A stretch of 64,000 nt of DNA from Graphiopsis chlorocephala (lineage: Eukaryota > Ascomycota > Dothideomycetes > Cladosporiales > Cladosporiaceae), in the NCBI GenBank assembly GCA_022828445.1, contig JAIZZJ010000008.1, positions 682,001 to 746,000 on the forward strand, given 5' to 3'. How positions within the stretch are numbered: the first letter of the stretch is position 1; each line of letters begins with the position of its first letter. Of the stretch, positions 19,515-29,068 are shown one piece after another. A program made the translations under genes and the position numbers. The notes beneath the pieces were generated by a model. The model was not told the DNA's origin, ran no database searches, and saw only the letters and a list, made by a program, of their open reading frames with translations.

Positions 19515-21308
19515 TCACCTCAGCCCCGCAAAAACACCCTCATCGAGACCTTTAGCAACCAAATCCTCCGGAAGCACCGCCTGGCTCATACGCCAGTCCC
19601 TCTCATGCTGTCCGTAAAGCGCCTGCACCGTCGGACTCATGCCGCTCAAAGTCTGCCGACTGGCACGCCTGCTCACATCAGTCGACGAACCCGCAGGAAT
19701 CGGCAAAAGCGGAGCCTGCCGCGTAGCCTGGGAAAGGAGCGAGTTGCGGCTCATGCTAGCCGACAAAGGATGCTGTTGCTGTTGTTGCTGATGGTTGGGC
19801 ATTATCAGAGACTGGCGCGAGATGTTGGAGGAAGGTGGTGGAAGTGGGTTTTGGGCGAGGGATTGGTAGGAGAGGTTGGCGCTGGCGTAGGAGGTGTGAG
19901 GAGAGACGGTGGAGTGGGAGAGGCGGTTGTAGGCTGTGTGGAAGGTTGCTGGTGTGGAAGCGCCAGATGAGGGTGTGTTCGAGCCATTGTCCGGTTTGGA
20001 AGCGGCGGGCGTCACAGTGCCCGAGGGCGAGAGTGCTTGTGGGGAAGGGTTGCGGGAGAAGTTCAGAGACTGTCGGCGAGAAGGAACTGTGCTGTTGTTG
20101 CCACTGGTGATTACGCTGGCAATGTTGTTATCGCTTTTTCGCTGGGGGCTCAGCGCGCGTGCAGCTTCGGGGCCGACTGTGCGGATGGTGCTGTTGTAAG
20201 GGTTTGGGTAGACTGAGTATTTTGAGAAACGCTTCTTCCGAATCGCGTTGTCCACCTCTGGGCCCTGACGGACTGTAGGAGAAGGCGCGGCGAGTGAGTC
20301 GTCTTCGTCGTAAGGCGTGGTGCTCGTTATAATTTCTTGCTCTTCATTGGCCTCCCAACTTTGACCGCTGCCTGCACTTGGGGCGCTGCGATTCCCACTC
20401 TCTGGCCCGTTGTCGGTCGGAGTGAGGTTGGTGGTTTGTAGTTTGATGCCATTCTCGTTTGTCGTTTTGGGGTTGCCACCCAGCGGCTATGATAGTTAGG
20501 TAGTCGATCTATACGCTTGCGTTGGCATCGGCGGGGCATCCGGGCTTACTGGTGAGCCACTAACTCGTGATCGGCTACAGGTCAGAATCAGCTTACAAGT
20601 TATACGACTTCAATTGTGTAGTATTAAGGCTTACCTTTTCCTTCTGCTGACCGAATGGAAGAGCTTCTTGATGCCTTTGGGCTGCTCTTCTTGAGGGGAT
20701 TTGTTGACCCGGGGATGCTGTACCTGCAGCCTCGTCAGTGGCATGGTCGACAGAATAATCCATCTATTGTTTCGGGAACCTACATCTCCGCCGTTTGGCG
20801 CCACCGTTTCACTGCGTTCGGGCTCCCTCTCCCGGATTGGAATCGCCTGAACGGGCTCCTCGCATTGGACTTCCTCTGCTGATGCACGAGGGGCCCATCT
20901 TTCCTCATCACCACAAACGACGATATACCAAGCAACCTTCTCTTCCGGTGCCAGTTGATCACGTAGCTCCATTATGGCGGCCCATTGGTCGTTTGGCACG
21001 CCTTTTCCACGGATTTCGTCGACGTCCACTCCCAATTTGACCTCTTCTACCACGTCGGCGACGTACGCATACGGTTGACTGCCCGAGCCTGCCGCCGTGT
21101 CGTCGGGATCGTACTGCTCCACGAATCGCAAGTGGTCTAAGTGCTGCATGCTGTCAGGGTATAGGTGGTTGAAATTGTCCAGCATTTCGCGCGTCGTGCC
21201 CGGCGCGACCAGCCATTCTGCCGCCGAGTCTTCGAGGTTGTGGAGGATGATGTGAATGCGGATCAAGGCGCGTGGCCAGCGGAAGCCATGGATGAAGTAG
21301 ACCGGCAT
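19515..21308 (-). CDS. Conserved fungal protein of unknown function (four exons)
   Basis: Exons 21308-20784, 20723-20635, 20574-20550 and 20486-19515 join in frame to 536 aa. All three introns are GT-AG, and the third exon is only 25 nt. The N-terminal part (about 1-150: MPVYFIHGFRWPRALIRIHI, then HLDHLRFVEQYDPDD and EKVAWYIVVCGDEERWAPR) is compact and looks like a folded domain. I believe I have seen this opening in uncharacterised ascomycete proteins, but I cannot name a function. A basic stretch follows (KKLFHSVSRRKSRSRVSGSP). The C-terminal 300 residues are Ser/Pro/Asn-rich and disordered, with SPQ/SP/TP sites, a poly-Gln run and a conserved-looking KRFSKYSVYPNPYNSTIR. No membrane segment or signal peptide. 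It may be a regulated cytosolic or nuclear scaffold (inference). Confidence 0.75.
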
Positions 21309-22464
21309 CCTAATTGTGTATGCGATGATCAGCCGGCGGATGACGTGACGTGCTCCGACGAGCTACGATGGTTTCGAGTCGTTGTTTCGAACAAGACCTA
21401 GTAGCGGACGACCGCTTGCCAAGCTGGCGATCTGTGAAGCGGTAGTAGGCTGCCGGTCTGCTAGACTCTGAAGTGCCGGGAGGTATAACACCAGTGAATA
21501 CCTATAGGTCTGCGCCGCCGTCCGAAGGTGCAGTTGCAGAACGGGTACTGGCAGTCGTCGCGCGCGTTGAGGGAATGACAAGGTAAGGTATCAGAGGCTG
21601 ATTACACAACGGGCACACGGTGTCACCGCGATCAGCGATCTCAGCGTGAATGTCTGTGATCGGATCTTTTCGCTCGAGGTACGAGAGCAGCCGGCTTTGG
21701 GGGATGCTCGGTCAGGGCAGCAAGCAATAGAACGGCCTTGATATCGATCGCGCGGAGCTGGCGCATGCGCGTTATTGGGCGCTGCGATATTGGCCGTTGG
21801 CTGTAGACAGGCCTATAGTTGATAGTGTGGTACTTGTCGCGTGCTGGTGGGCTGATGAAGTGCGTGTAACCCGGAAGACGTTGGAGTCCAGGGTAAGAAA
21901 GCGCAGTACTCGGGACTATGAGAACAGAAGGAGCTTGACAACGAAGTCCTGCATGAGGATGATATGAGGACTCAGTGACTGTGTGTGGTATGGCGAATCG
22001 AAAGTCGGGCAGAGGTCAAAGGCAAGGTTGGGCTAGTTAATACTTGAGTTTACCAGCCTTCTGGAATTGTTGTGAGCGTGGCAGCGACGTGTATATGTGG
22101 CTGCACGTGTGGGAGTAGGCACGCCTGATCCAAGCGAATGCGCTGTTGCCAACGCATTGAGTTCCTCAGCTCACTCGCTCGATACGTACGAGCATGTGAT
22201 TCCAGTTTTGCATCTTGCATCGCGCGTTCAATCACCACCAAGCAACCGCAAATCCCCTCTCAAAGCCGAAGATCCCTAACGTTGATTGCTGAGCTAAACG
22301 ACGCCATCCGAAGGATCGGCCCAAAGAGGGAACTACCCCTGTCTTGATTGGGCACTATCCCATAACAAACACGCGAGCTGGCAGATCGAGCAGACACGCA
22401 ATTCCGACAATATAACAGCGTCGTCCTGGCGACACGCTGATATCTCACCCGCGCATCCTCCAGT
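21309..22464. other. Divergent intergenic region, 1.16 kb
   Basis: Separates the unknown protein from the CIR_N gene, which start in opposite directions. Only short shadow frames without protein-like composition. No RNA gene or repeat recognised. Confidence 0.45.
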
Positions 22465-23508
22465 ATGCCGCTCCACCTGCTGGGCAAGAAATCATGGAAC
22501 GTCTACAACACAGACAACGTCGAGCGCGTCCGGCGCGACGAAGCCGATGCAAGGGCGAGGGAAGAGGCTGCGGAACAGCTAATGCAAGAGCAAGATGCCG
22601 AACGCAGAATCGCGCTACTGCGAGGTGAGGAGCCGCCCGCCCTGCCTGTACTCGCAGACGGGAGTTACGAAAACGAACATGCACATGGCCCGCGACGGAG
22701 ATATGATGAGGCTGCAGCGCCGCGAGATCGTAAGAGAAGGAGGCTGAAAGGTGAGGACGACACGGAGAGGGAAATACGTTACGCGCGCGAAGATGTCGAG
22801 GCTGGTAGCCGGGTGCGGGACTCTTTGCGGACACAATCAAAGAGTGGCAGCGATGCGCCCCTGCAAGACCACACAGGCCACATACAACTCTTCTCAGCGC
22901 CTGACGAGAGGCAATTGCGCAAGAGCGAGACTTCAAAGGACGAGAAAGCAGCAAAACGAAAGAGAGACGAGGAAGAACAACAGCACGGCATGCGCTTCAG
23001 TGACGCTGCTGGATATCGCACAGGGATGAACAATCCCTGGTACGCTGCGTCTGACAGACCTCCCCGTGAAGACAACCATAAACCTACAAGCGAGCTAATG
23101 CTTGCTGAAGTCCAAGGTAAGGACGTTTGGGGCAACGAAGATCCTCGTCGGATTGAGCGGGAGCGCACCCGGTTGGTGAGCAGTGATCCTTTCGCCATGA
23201 TGCAGCAAGCGCAGAAGCAATTGAAACGTAGTGAGGGCGACAGAGAGAAGTGGCAAGCTGAACGAGACCGCGAGACACGGCAGCTCAAGAAGGAGGAAGA
23301 GAGGAAGCGGAGGCATGAGAGGAAGCATGAGTCGAGACGGCGTAGTCGGCGAGATGAGGAGCATGACGATCTGGAGGGTTTCAGTCTCGATGCGCCGAAG
23401 ACTGACTTTAGGAATGGCCATGATAAACATCGGCGGCATCGACATTCTTATCGGCATAGGAGTCTTGAGAGGAGCAGAAGCCGATCGAGGGAGCACCGGC
23501 GAAGGTGA
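22465..23508 (+). CDS. CIR_N-domain (LENG1-like) RS-rich nuclear protein
   Basis: 347 aa, single exon. The start MPLHLLGKKSWNVYNTDNVE followed by RVRRDEADARAREE is the N-terminal domain of CBF1-interacting corepressor (CIR_N, residues about 8-45), which also begins LENG1-type and some spliceosome-associated proteins. Most of the rest is charged coiled-coil or disordered sequence with runs of Arg/Glu/Lys, a middle motif FSDAAGYRTGMNNPWYA, and a C-terminal His/Arg/Ser tail (HRRHRHSYRHRSLERSRSRS) like splicing-factor RS domains. A nuclear role in splicing or transcription is a family-level inference; the specific function is unknown. Confidence 0.78.
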   Translation: MPLHLLGKKSWNVYNTDNVERVRRDEADARAREEAAEQLMQEQDAERRIALLRGEEPPALPVLADGSYENEHAHGPRRRYDEAAAPRDRKRRRLKGEDDTEREIRYAREDVEAGSRVRDSLRTQSKSGSDAPLQDHTGHIQLFSAPDERQLRKSETSKDEKAAKRKRDEEEQQHGMRFSDAAGYRTGMNNPWYAASDRPPREDNHKPTSELMLAEVQGKDVWGNEDPRRIERERTRLVSSDPFAMMQQAQKQLKRSEGDREKWQAERDRETRQLKKEEERKRRHERKHESRRRSRRDEEHDDLEGFSLDAPKTDFRNGHDKHRRHRHSYRHRSLERSRSRSREHRRR

Positions 23509-25405
23509 TCATGTAGGAGAGCTAGAGAGCTGGAATCCCTCGAATCCCAATAGCATCACATACAGTTAAGCATGAATCGCACGACCATATAAAATAGATA
23601 ATGCCGTTTGATACGAAGTTGTGAAGACCCACAGTGCTCCGCCGTAACGGCTCTGAGCATACTTGAATGTGGCTGCCACTTCCGATATATCTAAAGATAT
23701 CTGAGAAGGATGGTAGGACGAATGCACCGTGTAGTTAAGGCAAGCGATGAGATGGCAGACGCCGATCACGTTCTGAGTTGCTCTGAGCAAGGCAGGAGCG
23801 ATACACTCTATATCAACCTCACCTTAACCCGACCTCAGCACACTGTCAACAAACGAGCAAGATTCGCAAAGACCACAATGAGTATATGAATTCCTTGCTC
23901 AAGCGGCACATTTAAATGAGATCATTTAAAAAAGCAGTGAGAACCTCTCCACACATGAAGTGAAATGCTTCCAGGTATACTCACAAGGAAAGCTAAAACG
24001 CGAATCTACATGCTTCCCAATACAGAATAATCGGCAAGGTGGAGGAGCGTGACAAGACGACTCACGACTATCATCAATGTTTCCGGTCGGCAAATAGACA
24101 TCGACTACCGACAACACGGCTTTTGGGGCTCACTCTCGTGCACCAGCTTCGCTTAACAACAGCCTCAACCATTGAGGTCGGGCAGCCATGGCGGAAAACC
24201 AAAAATCCGTAATCTCTTTCGCTACTTAGCCGCTGCCGACCCGACGTGAGAAAGGGCTTCTTCAGCCGCCGAAGATGCAGGCTGGCAGGCTTACAGGCGG
24301 CCAGGGTGACAGTCGACCAATCCGTCAGCCCTACGAGATGAGGAATTATTGTACTGTACCAAATCGCCGCAGACCACCCTCAGTAGTCAGTCACAAGCAC
24401 AAGCAGAGGTCGTGTCGGCCATCGGCCTCTCCTGCCTGTTTTGCCGGAACGGACTTGCGTCAATTGCGAGCAGCGAGAGAGAAGAGTGCGCGCGCCCGGA
24501 CTTGGTGGGCGCGCGAGGCTCGGTGAGAAGCCTGCGATGATTTCATAGCCCTTCGCAAGGACCGCAACTCAGCCCCGCGGATAAATCAGACGGTTGCTAT
24601 GCGGGTGGGCCTGCTCTGACGGCGTCATGGCCGCCATAGCGGACGGCGAATCTCCTACGCCGGAGATGCTTGCACGATCAGTGCGTGGCCAAGCGCCCGG
24701 CGAAATAGTGTAGCAGATGGCAGATGACGGCGAGGCAGCACGATAAGCATGCGCGAGGTTCGTGTTTGAGATGGGTAAGAGGTGAAAATGCGGCGGTACT
24801 GCGGTTTGGTGCTCATGACACCGCGATCGATCTGGTGTTGGTGGGGCAAGTTTCGGCAACGGAGAGTAGGAAACGCGTGCTTGAGGCTGGAGGCTGAGGC
24901 TGGCCTAGCTGGCTGGATGGGTGTCGGTGCCAGTAGGGTCGGTGCTGTGATGAGAAGAGATACCGCGGCTCTGCGCGGTTAACACTGGTGGCAGATGGGT
25001 GGGCGAGGGCAGCGAGGAGAGCAGATAGAACCATTGTCCAACGACAACACCAGCATCATTTCCACCAGCACCACGGACACGTACACACACGCACCCGCAC
25101 AAGCACCGCGATTATTGATCAGTCTCGCGTGTAGCGCCAAACTGACACGCCGCCGCATCAAAAGGCCCGTTGACCAATTGCTTACCTGATACGCTTGCTG
25201 CAGCCAGCAATCGATTGCCAACCCGCCCGCGTCGTCCGGAAAGCCCCCACCTTCATCTTCCCCTCCGATGCCACTCCCAACCAAACTTTCTACCAGTGCT
25301 CACCACCCAAGTACAAACACCACACCACACCCAGACACAGCCCAGCGCCGTCTTGATACTCTCTCACAACACCTCACTTCAAACACCACCACACAACCCA
25401 CCAAG
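23509..25405. other. Intergenic, 1.9 kb, including the 6PGDH promoter
   Basis: No convincing gene. Frames in this stretch are under 100 codons and lack protein-like features. It carries a 20 bp palindrome (23911-23930). The CA-rich leader just before 25406 (ACCACACAACCCACCAAG) is typical of highly expressed fungal genes. Confidence 0.45.
23911..23930. repeat. Perfect 20 bp palindrome, two 9 bp arms
   Basis: Arms TTTAAATGA and TCATTTAAA flank the central GA. It is symmetric like a dimeric transcription-factor site or a small hairpin. It lies 403 bp after the CIR_N stop and 1.5 kb before 6PGDH. Role unknown. Confidence 0.6.
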
Positions 25406-27335
25406 ATGTCTTCCGAGCCTGTGTAAGCACCTCCCCTCACTCCTCTGACCCCTCCACCGCCGCCGCCTGCACAGAGCCCCGCCATGGCCGTGTCACCGCC
25501 CTGGTGCCACGAGAAATCTTTTGTACGCCGCTGGGGTGCTTCTCTTCAGCGAGACGATCTCAGGATGTCATGAGAGGCATCTCCAGGTGTACAGTGCTCA
25601 TGAAAGACTTTGACACTCCTGGCGAGGGCCATATAAACGTCACCGCAAAATTCTAAGGCGTATGACACAACCACAACGCGGCAGACCAGCATCTATCAGC
25701 ACCGTGACCTCAAGCTGAACAACCACATGTGGGAACACCAGCTGACCATCCTCTTCCCACAGTGGAGACTTCGGTCTCATTGGCCTTGCGGTCATGGGCC
25801 AGAACCTGATCCTCAACGCTGCCGACCACGGCCACACCGTTGTTGCCTTCAACCGTACCGTCTCTAAGGTCGACAAGTTCCTTGAGAACGAGGCCAAGGG
25901 AAAGAGCATTGTTGGCGCACACAGCATCAAGGAGTTCATCTCCAAGCTCAAGACTCCCCGCCGCATGATGCTCCTCGTCATGGCCGGCAAGCCCGTCGAT
26001 GACTTCATTGAGCTCCTCCTCGAGAACGGCCTCGAGAAGGGCGACATCATCATTGACGGTGGCAACTCCCACTACCCCGACACCAACCGCCGCACTGAGT
26101 ACCTCAAGACCAAGGGTATCCGCTTTGTCGGTTCCGGTGTCTCTGGCGGTGAGGAGGGTGCCCGCTACGGTCCCTCCATCATGCCCGGTGGTAACGAGGA
26201 GGCCTGGCCTTACATCAAGGAGATCCTCCAGGACATCTCCGCCAAGTCTGACGGCGAGGCCTGCTGCCAGTGGGTCGGTGACAACGGTGCTGGCCACTAC
26301 GTCAAGATGGTTCACAACGGTATTGAGTACGGTGACATGCAGCTCATCTCTGAGGTCAGTTCATTCTAAATCATTTCACACCAGAACCGGAACTGACAAA
26401 ATTCTAGGCCTACGACATCCTCAAGCGTGGTGTGGGCTTGACCAACAAGGAGATCGGTGACGTCTTCGCTGAGTGGAACAAGGGCGTGCTTGACTCTTTC
26501 CTCATTGAGATCACCCGCGACATCATGTACTACAACGACGAGGATGGCACTCCCCTCCTCGAGAAGATCCTCGACTCTGCTGGCCAGAAGGGTACCGGCA
26601 AGTGGACCGCCATCAACGCCCTTGACCTCGGCCAGCCCGTGACTCTCATCGGCGAGGCTGTATTCTCCCGCTGCCTTTCTTCCCTCAAGGCTGAGCGTAC
26701 CCGCGCCAGCGAGAAGCTCCAGGGCCCCACCCCTAACTTCACCGGTGACCGCAAGGAGTTCATCGCCAACCTTGAGCAGGCTCTTTACGCCTCCAAGATC
26801 ATCTCCTACGCCCAGGGCTTCATGCTCATGCAGTCCGTAAGTAAACATGAAAACTTCAAAAAAACCAATGCGGTCTACTAACAGTCTCTCTCAGGCTGCC
26901 AAGGAGTACGGCTGGAAGCTCCAGAAGCCCGAGATCGCCCTCATGTGGCGTGGTGGCTGCATCATCCGCTCCGTCTTCCTCAAGGACATCACCAAGGCCT
27001 ACCGCAGCAACCCCGACCTCGAGAACCTTCTCTTCGACGACTTCTTCCACAACGCCATCAACACCGCTCAGAACGGCTGGCGCGACGTTGTCTCCAAGGG
27101 TGCCCTCTGGGGTATCCCCACCCCTGCCTTCAGCACCGCTCTGTCCTTCTACGACGGCTACCGCACCAAGGACCTCCCCGCCAACATGCTCCAGGCCCAG
27201 CGTGACTACTTCGGTGCCCACACCTTCCGCATCAAGCCTGAGCACGCCAGCGAGAAGTACCCCGAGGGCAAGGACATCCACGTTAACTGGACCGGCCGTG
27301 GCGGTGATGTCTCTGCTTCCACCTACACTGCTTAA
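25406..27335 (+). CDS. GND1: 6-phosphogluconate dehydrogenase, decarboxylating (four exons)
   Basis: Exons 25406-25422, 25763-26354, 26408-26836 and 26895-27335 give 492 aa, the standard length. The enzyme oxidatively decarboxylates 6-phosphogluconate to ribulose 5-phosphate with NADP+ in the cytosolic pentose phosphate pathway. Visible signatures are the Rossmann start GDFGLIGLAVMGQNLILNAA, the substrate motif IIDGGNSHYPDT, VGSGVSGGEEGARYGPS, the catalytic WVGDNGAGHYVKMVHNGIEY (Lys and His), and the C-terminal RGGCIIRS and AQRDYFGAHTF. Codons are strongly C-ending, unlike neighbours, indicating high expression. The first exon is only 17 nt (MSSEPV) and intron 1 is 340 nt, far longer than any other intron here; the join GT|T GGA GAC restores the frame. 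Confidence 0.96.
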
Positions 27336-27882
27336 GCGGTTCGGTGACACACGAAGGAGATTTTGCTTGCTACATTGAGAGAAAGAGGACAAACTAAATT
27401 GTAAGCCTAGGCCCTGCACAGATGAGGGCAGGCTTCGAGGACGATGGATACGACCCAAATACGTGATGATGGATTGCAGATAGAGTGATATTACATGTGC
27501 TCTCTGAAAAAGAACAACGATACCGATTACAAACTTATTATATTCTCCGCTCACTGTTCCTCTTCTTACTTCTTCCATCCGTGATACCAGGTCCAAGCTG
27601 TCGAGAGCAAACGACGGAATTGTGGTTGGTATCATTCCTGTGCATGAATCTGCGTATAGCTTTGCTCAGTTCTTTACCGCATCTCAGAAGCTACGGTCGT
27701 ATCAACACGCATAGTCTCCGACTGATTCCACCCTACCGTTGAGATAATTCGTGCCTTACTATGCAATATGCTAACACTGTCAGTGTCACATCTTGGAAGG
27801 ATTACACATAGCACTGAGATCGATGTACTTAAGCTCGTGTTCTTTGGTGGTAATATATATTCGATCTTGAAGACAACATGAT
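27336..27882. other. Intergenic between 6PGDH and 5S rRNA
   Basis: 3' region of 6PGDH and upstream flank of the 5S gene. No other gene seen. Confidence 0.45.
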
Positions 27883-28001
27883 ACATACGACCATAGGTCA
27901 GTGAAAACTGGGCATCCCGTCCGCTCTGCCATACATAAGCACTGAACCGGGCGACTAGTACTAGAGTGGGTGACCATCTGGGAATCCCGCCTGCTGTATG
28001 T
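27883..28001 (+). rRNA. 5S ribosomal RNA gene
   Basis: About 119 nt beginning ACATACGACCATAGG and ending CTGCTGTATGT, the typical fungal 5S ends, which pair as helix I (ACATAC with GTATGT). The internal control region is present (CATACATAAGCACTGAACC then GGGTGACCATCTGGG), as is the conserved CATCCCGTCCGCTC loop. A T5 run at 28001-28005 is a Pol III terminator. A lone 5S gene away from the rDNA array is normal in filamentous ascomycetes. It looks intact; expression is not shown. Confidence 0.9.
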
Positions 28002-28005
28002 TTTT
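28001..28005 (+). terminator. Pol III T-run terminator of 5S rRNA
   Basis: Five consecutive T residues directly follow the 5S 3' end (GTATG then TTTTT), the usual Pol III stop signal. Confidence 0.75.
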
Positions 28006-28067
28006 GCATTTTTGCTTGCGTTCAAACTTGTGCCTTAAAACTATGCTTGATTCAAACACTTCGGTGC

Positions 28068-28387
28068 AGAAGAGGACAGCTTGGGGAGAAGACGGTCCTG
28101 GTGAAGTTAAGTCCTGGGTACGTAAGCCGCTCGGGCGTTAGGAAGGTAATCTAGTACATTTTAGAGATATTTTATGGGATAGTGCCGTTGAGATACTAGA
28201 GGGTGCTCTTCTATTTGGCAACAACTGCACCTGAAGCTTTACGTGCATAAGAAGACAGATCGAGAAGAAGATGGACTTGGTGGAGTCCAGTCGTAGGCAT
28301 GTGAGTCGCTCGGGTGTGAGTAAGGTAGTCTAATACATTGTAGATATATTTTATATGGACAGAGCCAGTGAGATGCTGGGGGTGCTG
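28068..28387. repeat. Diverged tandem duplication, two units of about 140 bp
   Basis: Unit A (28068-28207) and unit B (28250-28387) align along their length. Shared words include AGAAGA, GTCGCTCGGG or GCCGCTCGGG, TAATACATT or TAGTACATT, ATATTTTAT, and GAGATRCT followed by GGGTGCT. Differences are mainly transitions. The units begin about 65 bp after the 5S terminator. Words such as TACGTAAGC..CGGGCG in unit A resemble the 5S internal region, so they could be relics of 5S copies, but that is uncertain. Confidence 0.6.
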
Positions 28388-29023
28388 GTGAATGCCAGTT
28401 GCATGGCATCTTTGTGAACCGCCAACACAACAGCACAAGGCATTGTCCTGCAAATCGTCGGTTATGGCATGATTTAACAATCTGGGCAGGTCCTCCTCCT
28501 CATTTGCCACGCGTATATGCTGATCTGTCGCTCTCGCCGAACCGTTTAGAAGGCTTGTTGGCCGCTGAGAGTAGCCGGGTGGCGAACCGTGCATACTTAG
28601 ACACAGCCTGTTTGGCTCTTCGGAATGGTGTCTCGTCGTGGACGAGAAGGTTGGTGACGCATACAGGATACTTTCGCCTCCAGTGGTGATTGTCGTATCC
28701 TGATGCTCGTATTTGCGGAAGATCTTTCCATCTCTGCAGGTATCCATGTGTCGCACAACACAGTCATTTTCGCATAGTGGCTTTCCCCAACAAGGTCTTG
28801 ACACCACATACACAATGCACGGCGTTTCTGTTGAATGACCGAACCATTGACACGGATAATTCGAAGGATCGTCCGGATGAAGCTGCAAGGCCGGCCTGTT
28901 CAGCCCAAAGCCGGGATGGAGGGCCGTACAGCCGGAAGTGCCTAGAAATCCTATGGAAGCCAAATGGAAGCCTGACATGCCTCTCCTTCTCTTGAGCGAG
29001 CGAAAGCATATCGCGCCACCCAC
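28211..29023 (-). CDS. Doubtful Cys-rich hypothetical frame
   Basis: A 270-codon open frame. A second Met at residue 16 (MSGFHLASIGFLGTSGCTAL) could begin a short, weakly hydrophobic leader. Six cysteines cluster between about residues 58 and 96 (YPCQWFGHSTETPC, RPCWGKPLCENDC, DTCRDG), reminiscent of small secreted fungal proteins. Its last third runs through repeat unit B, which argues against the whole frame being real. No family recognised. It may be a chance frame or a gene ending earlier through splicing. Confidence 0.25.
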   Translation of the reverse strand: MGGAICFRSLKRRRGMSGFHLASIGFLGTSGCTALHPGFGLNRPALQLHPDDPSNYPCQWFGHSTETPCIVYVVSRPCWGKPLCENDCVVRHMDTCRDGKIFRKYEHQDTTITTGGESILYASPTFSSTTRHHSEEPNRLCLSMHGSPPGYSQRPTSLLNGSARATDQHIRVANEEEDLPRLLNHAITDDLQDNALCCCVGGSQRCHATGIHQHPQHLTGSVHIKYIYNVLDYLTHTRATHMPTTGLHQVHLLLDLSSYARKASGAVVAK

Positions 29024-29068
29024 GCCATTCTGGGGGAGTTTCTGCCGACATGATCGGTAAATCGCTTC

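Noticed and set aside
25710..27635. Long minus-strand frames over 6PGDH
   Set aside because: Shadows caused by strong C-ending codon bias in 6PGDH.
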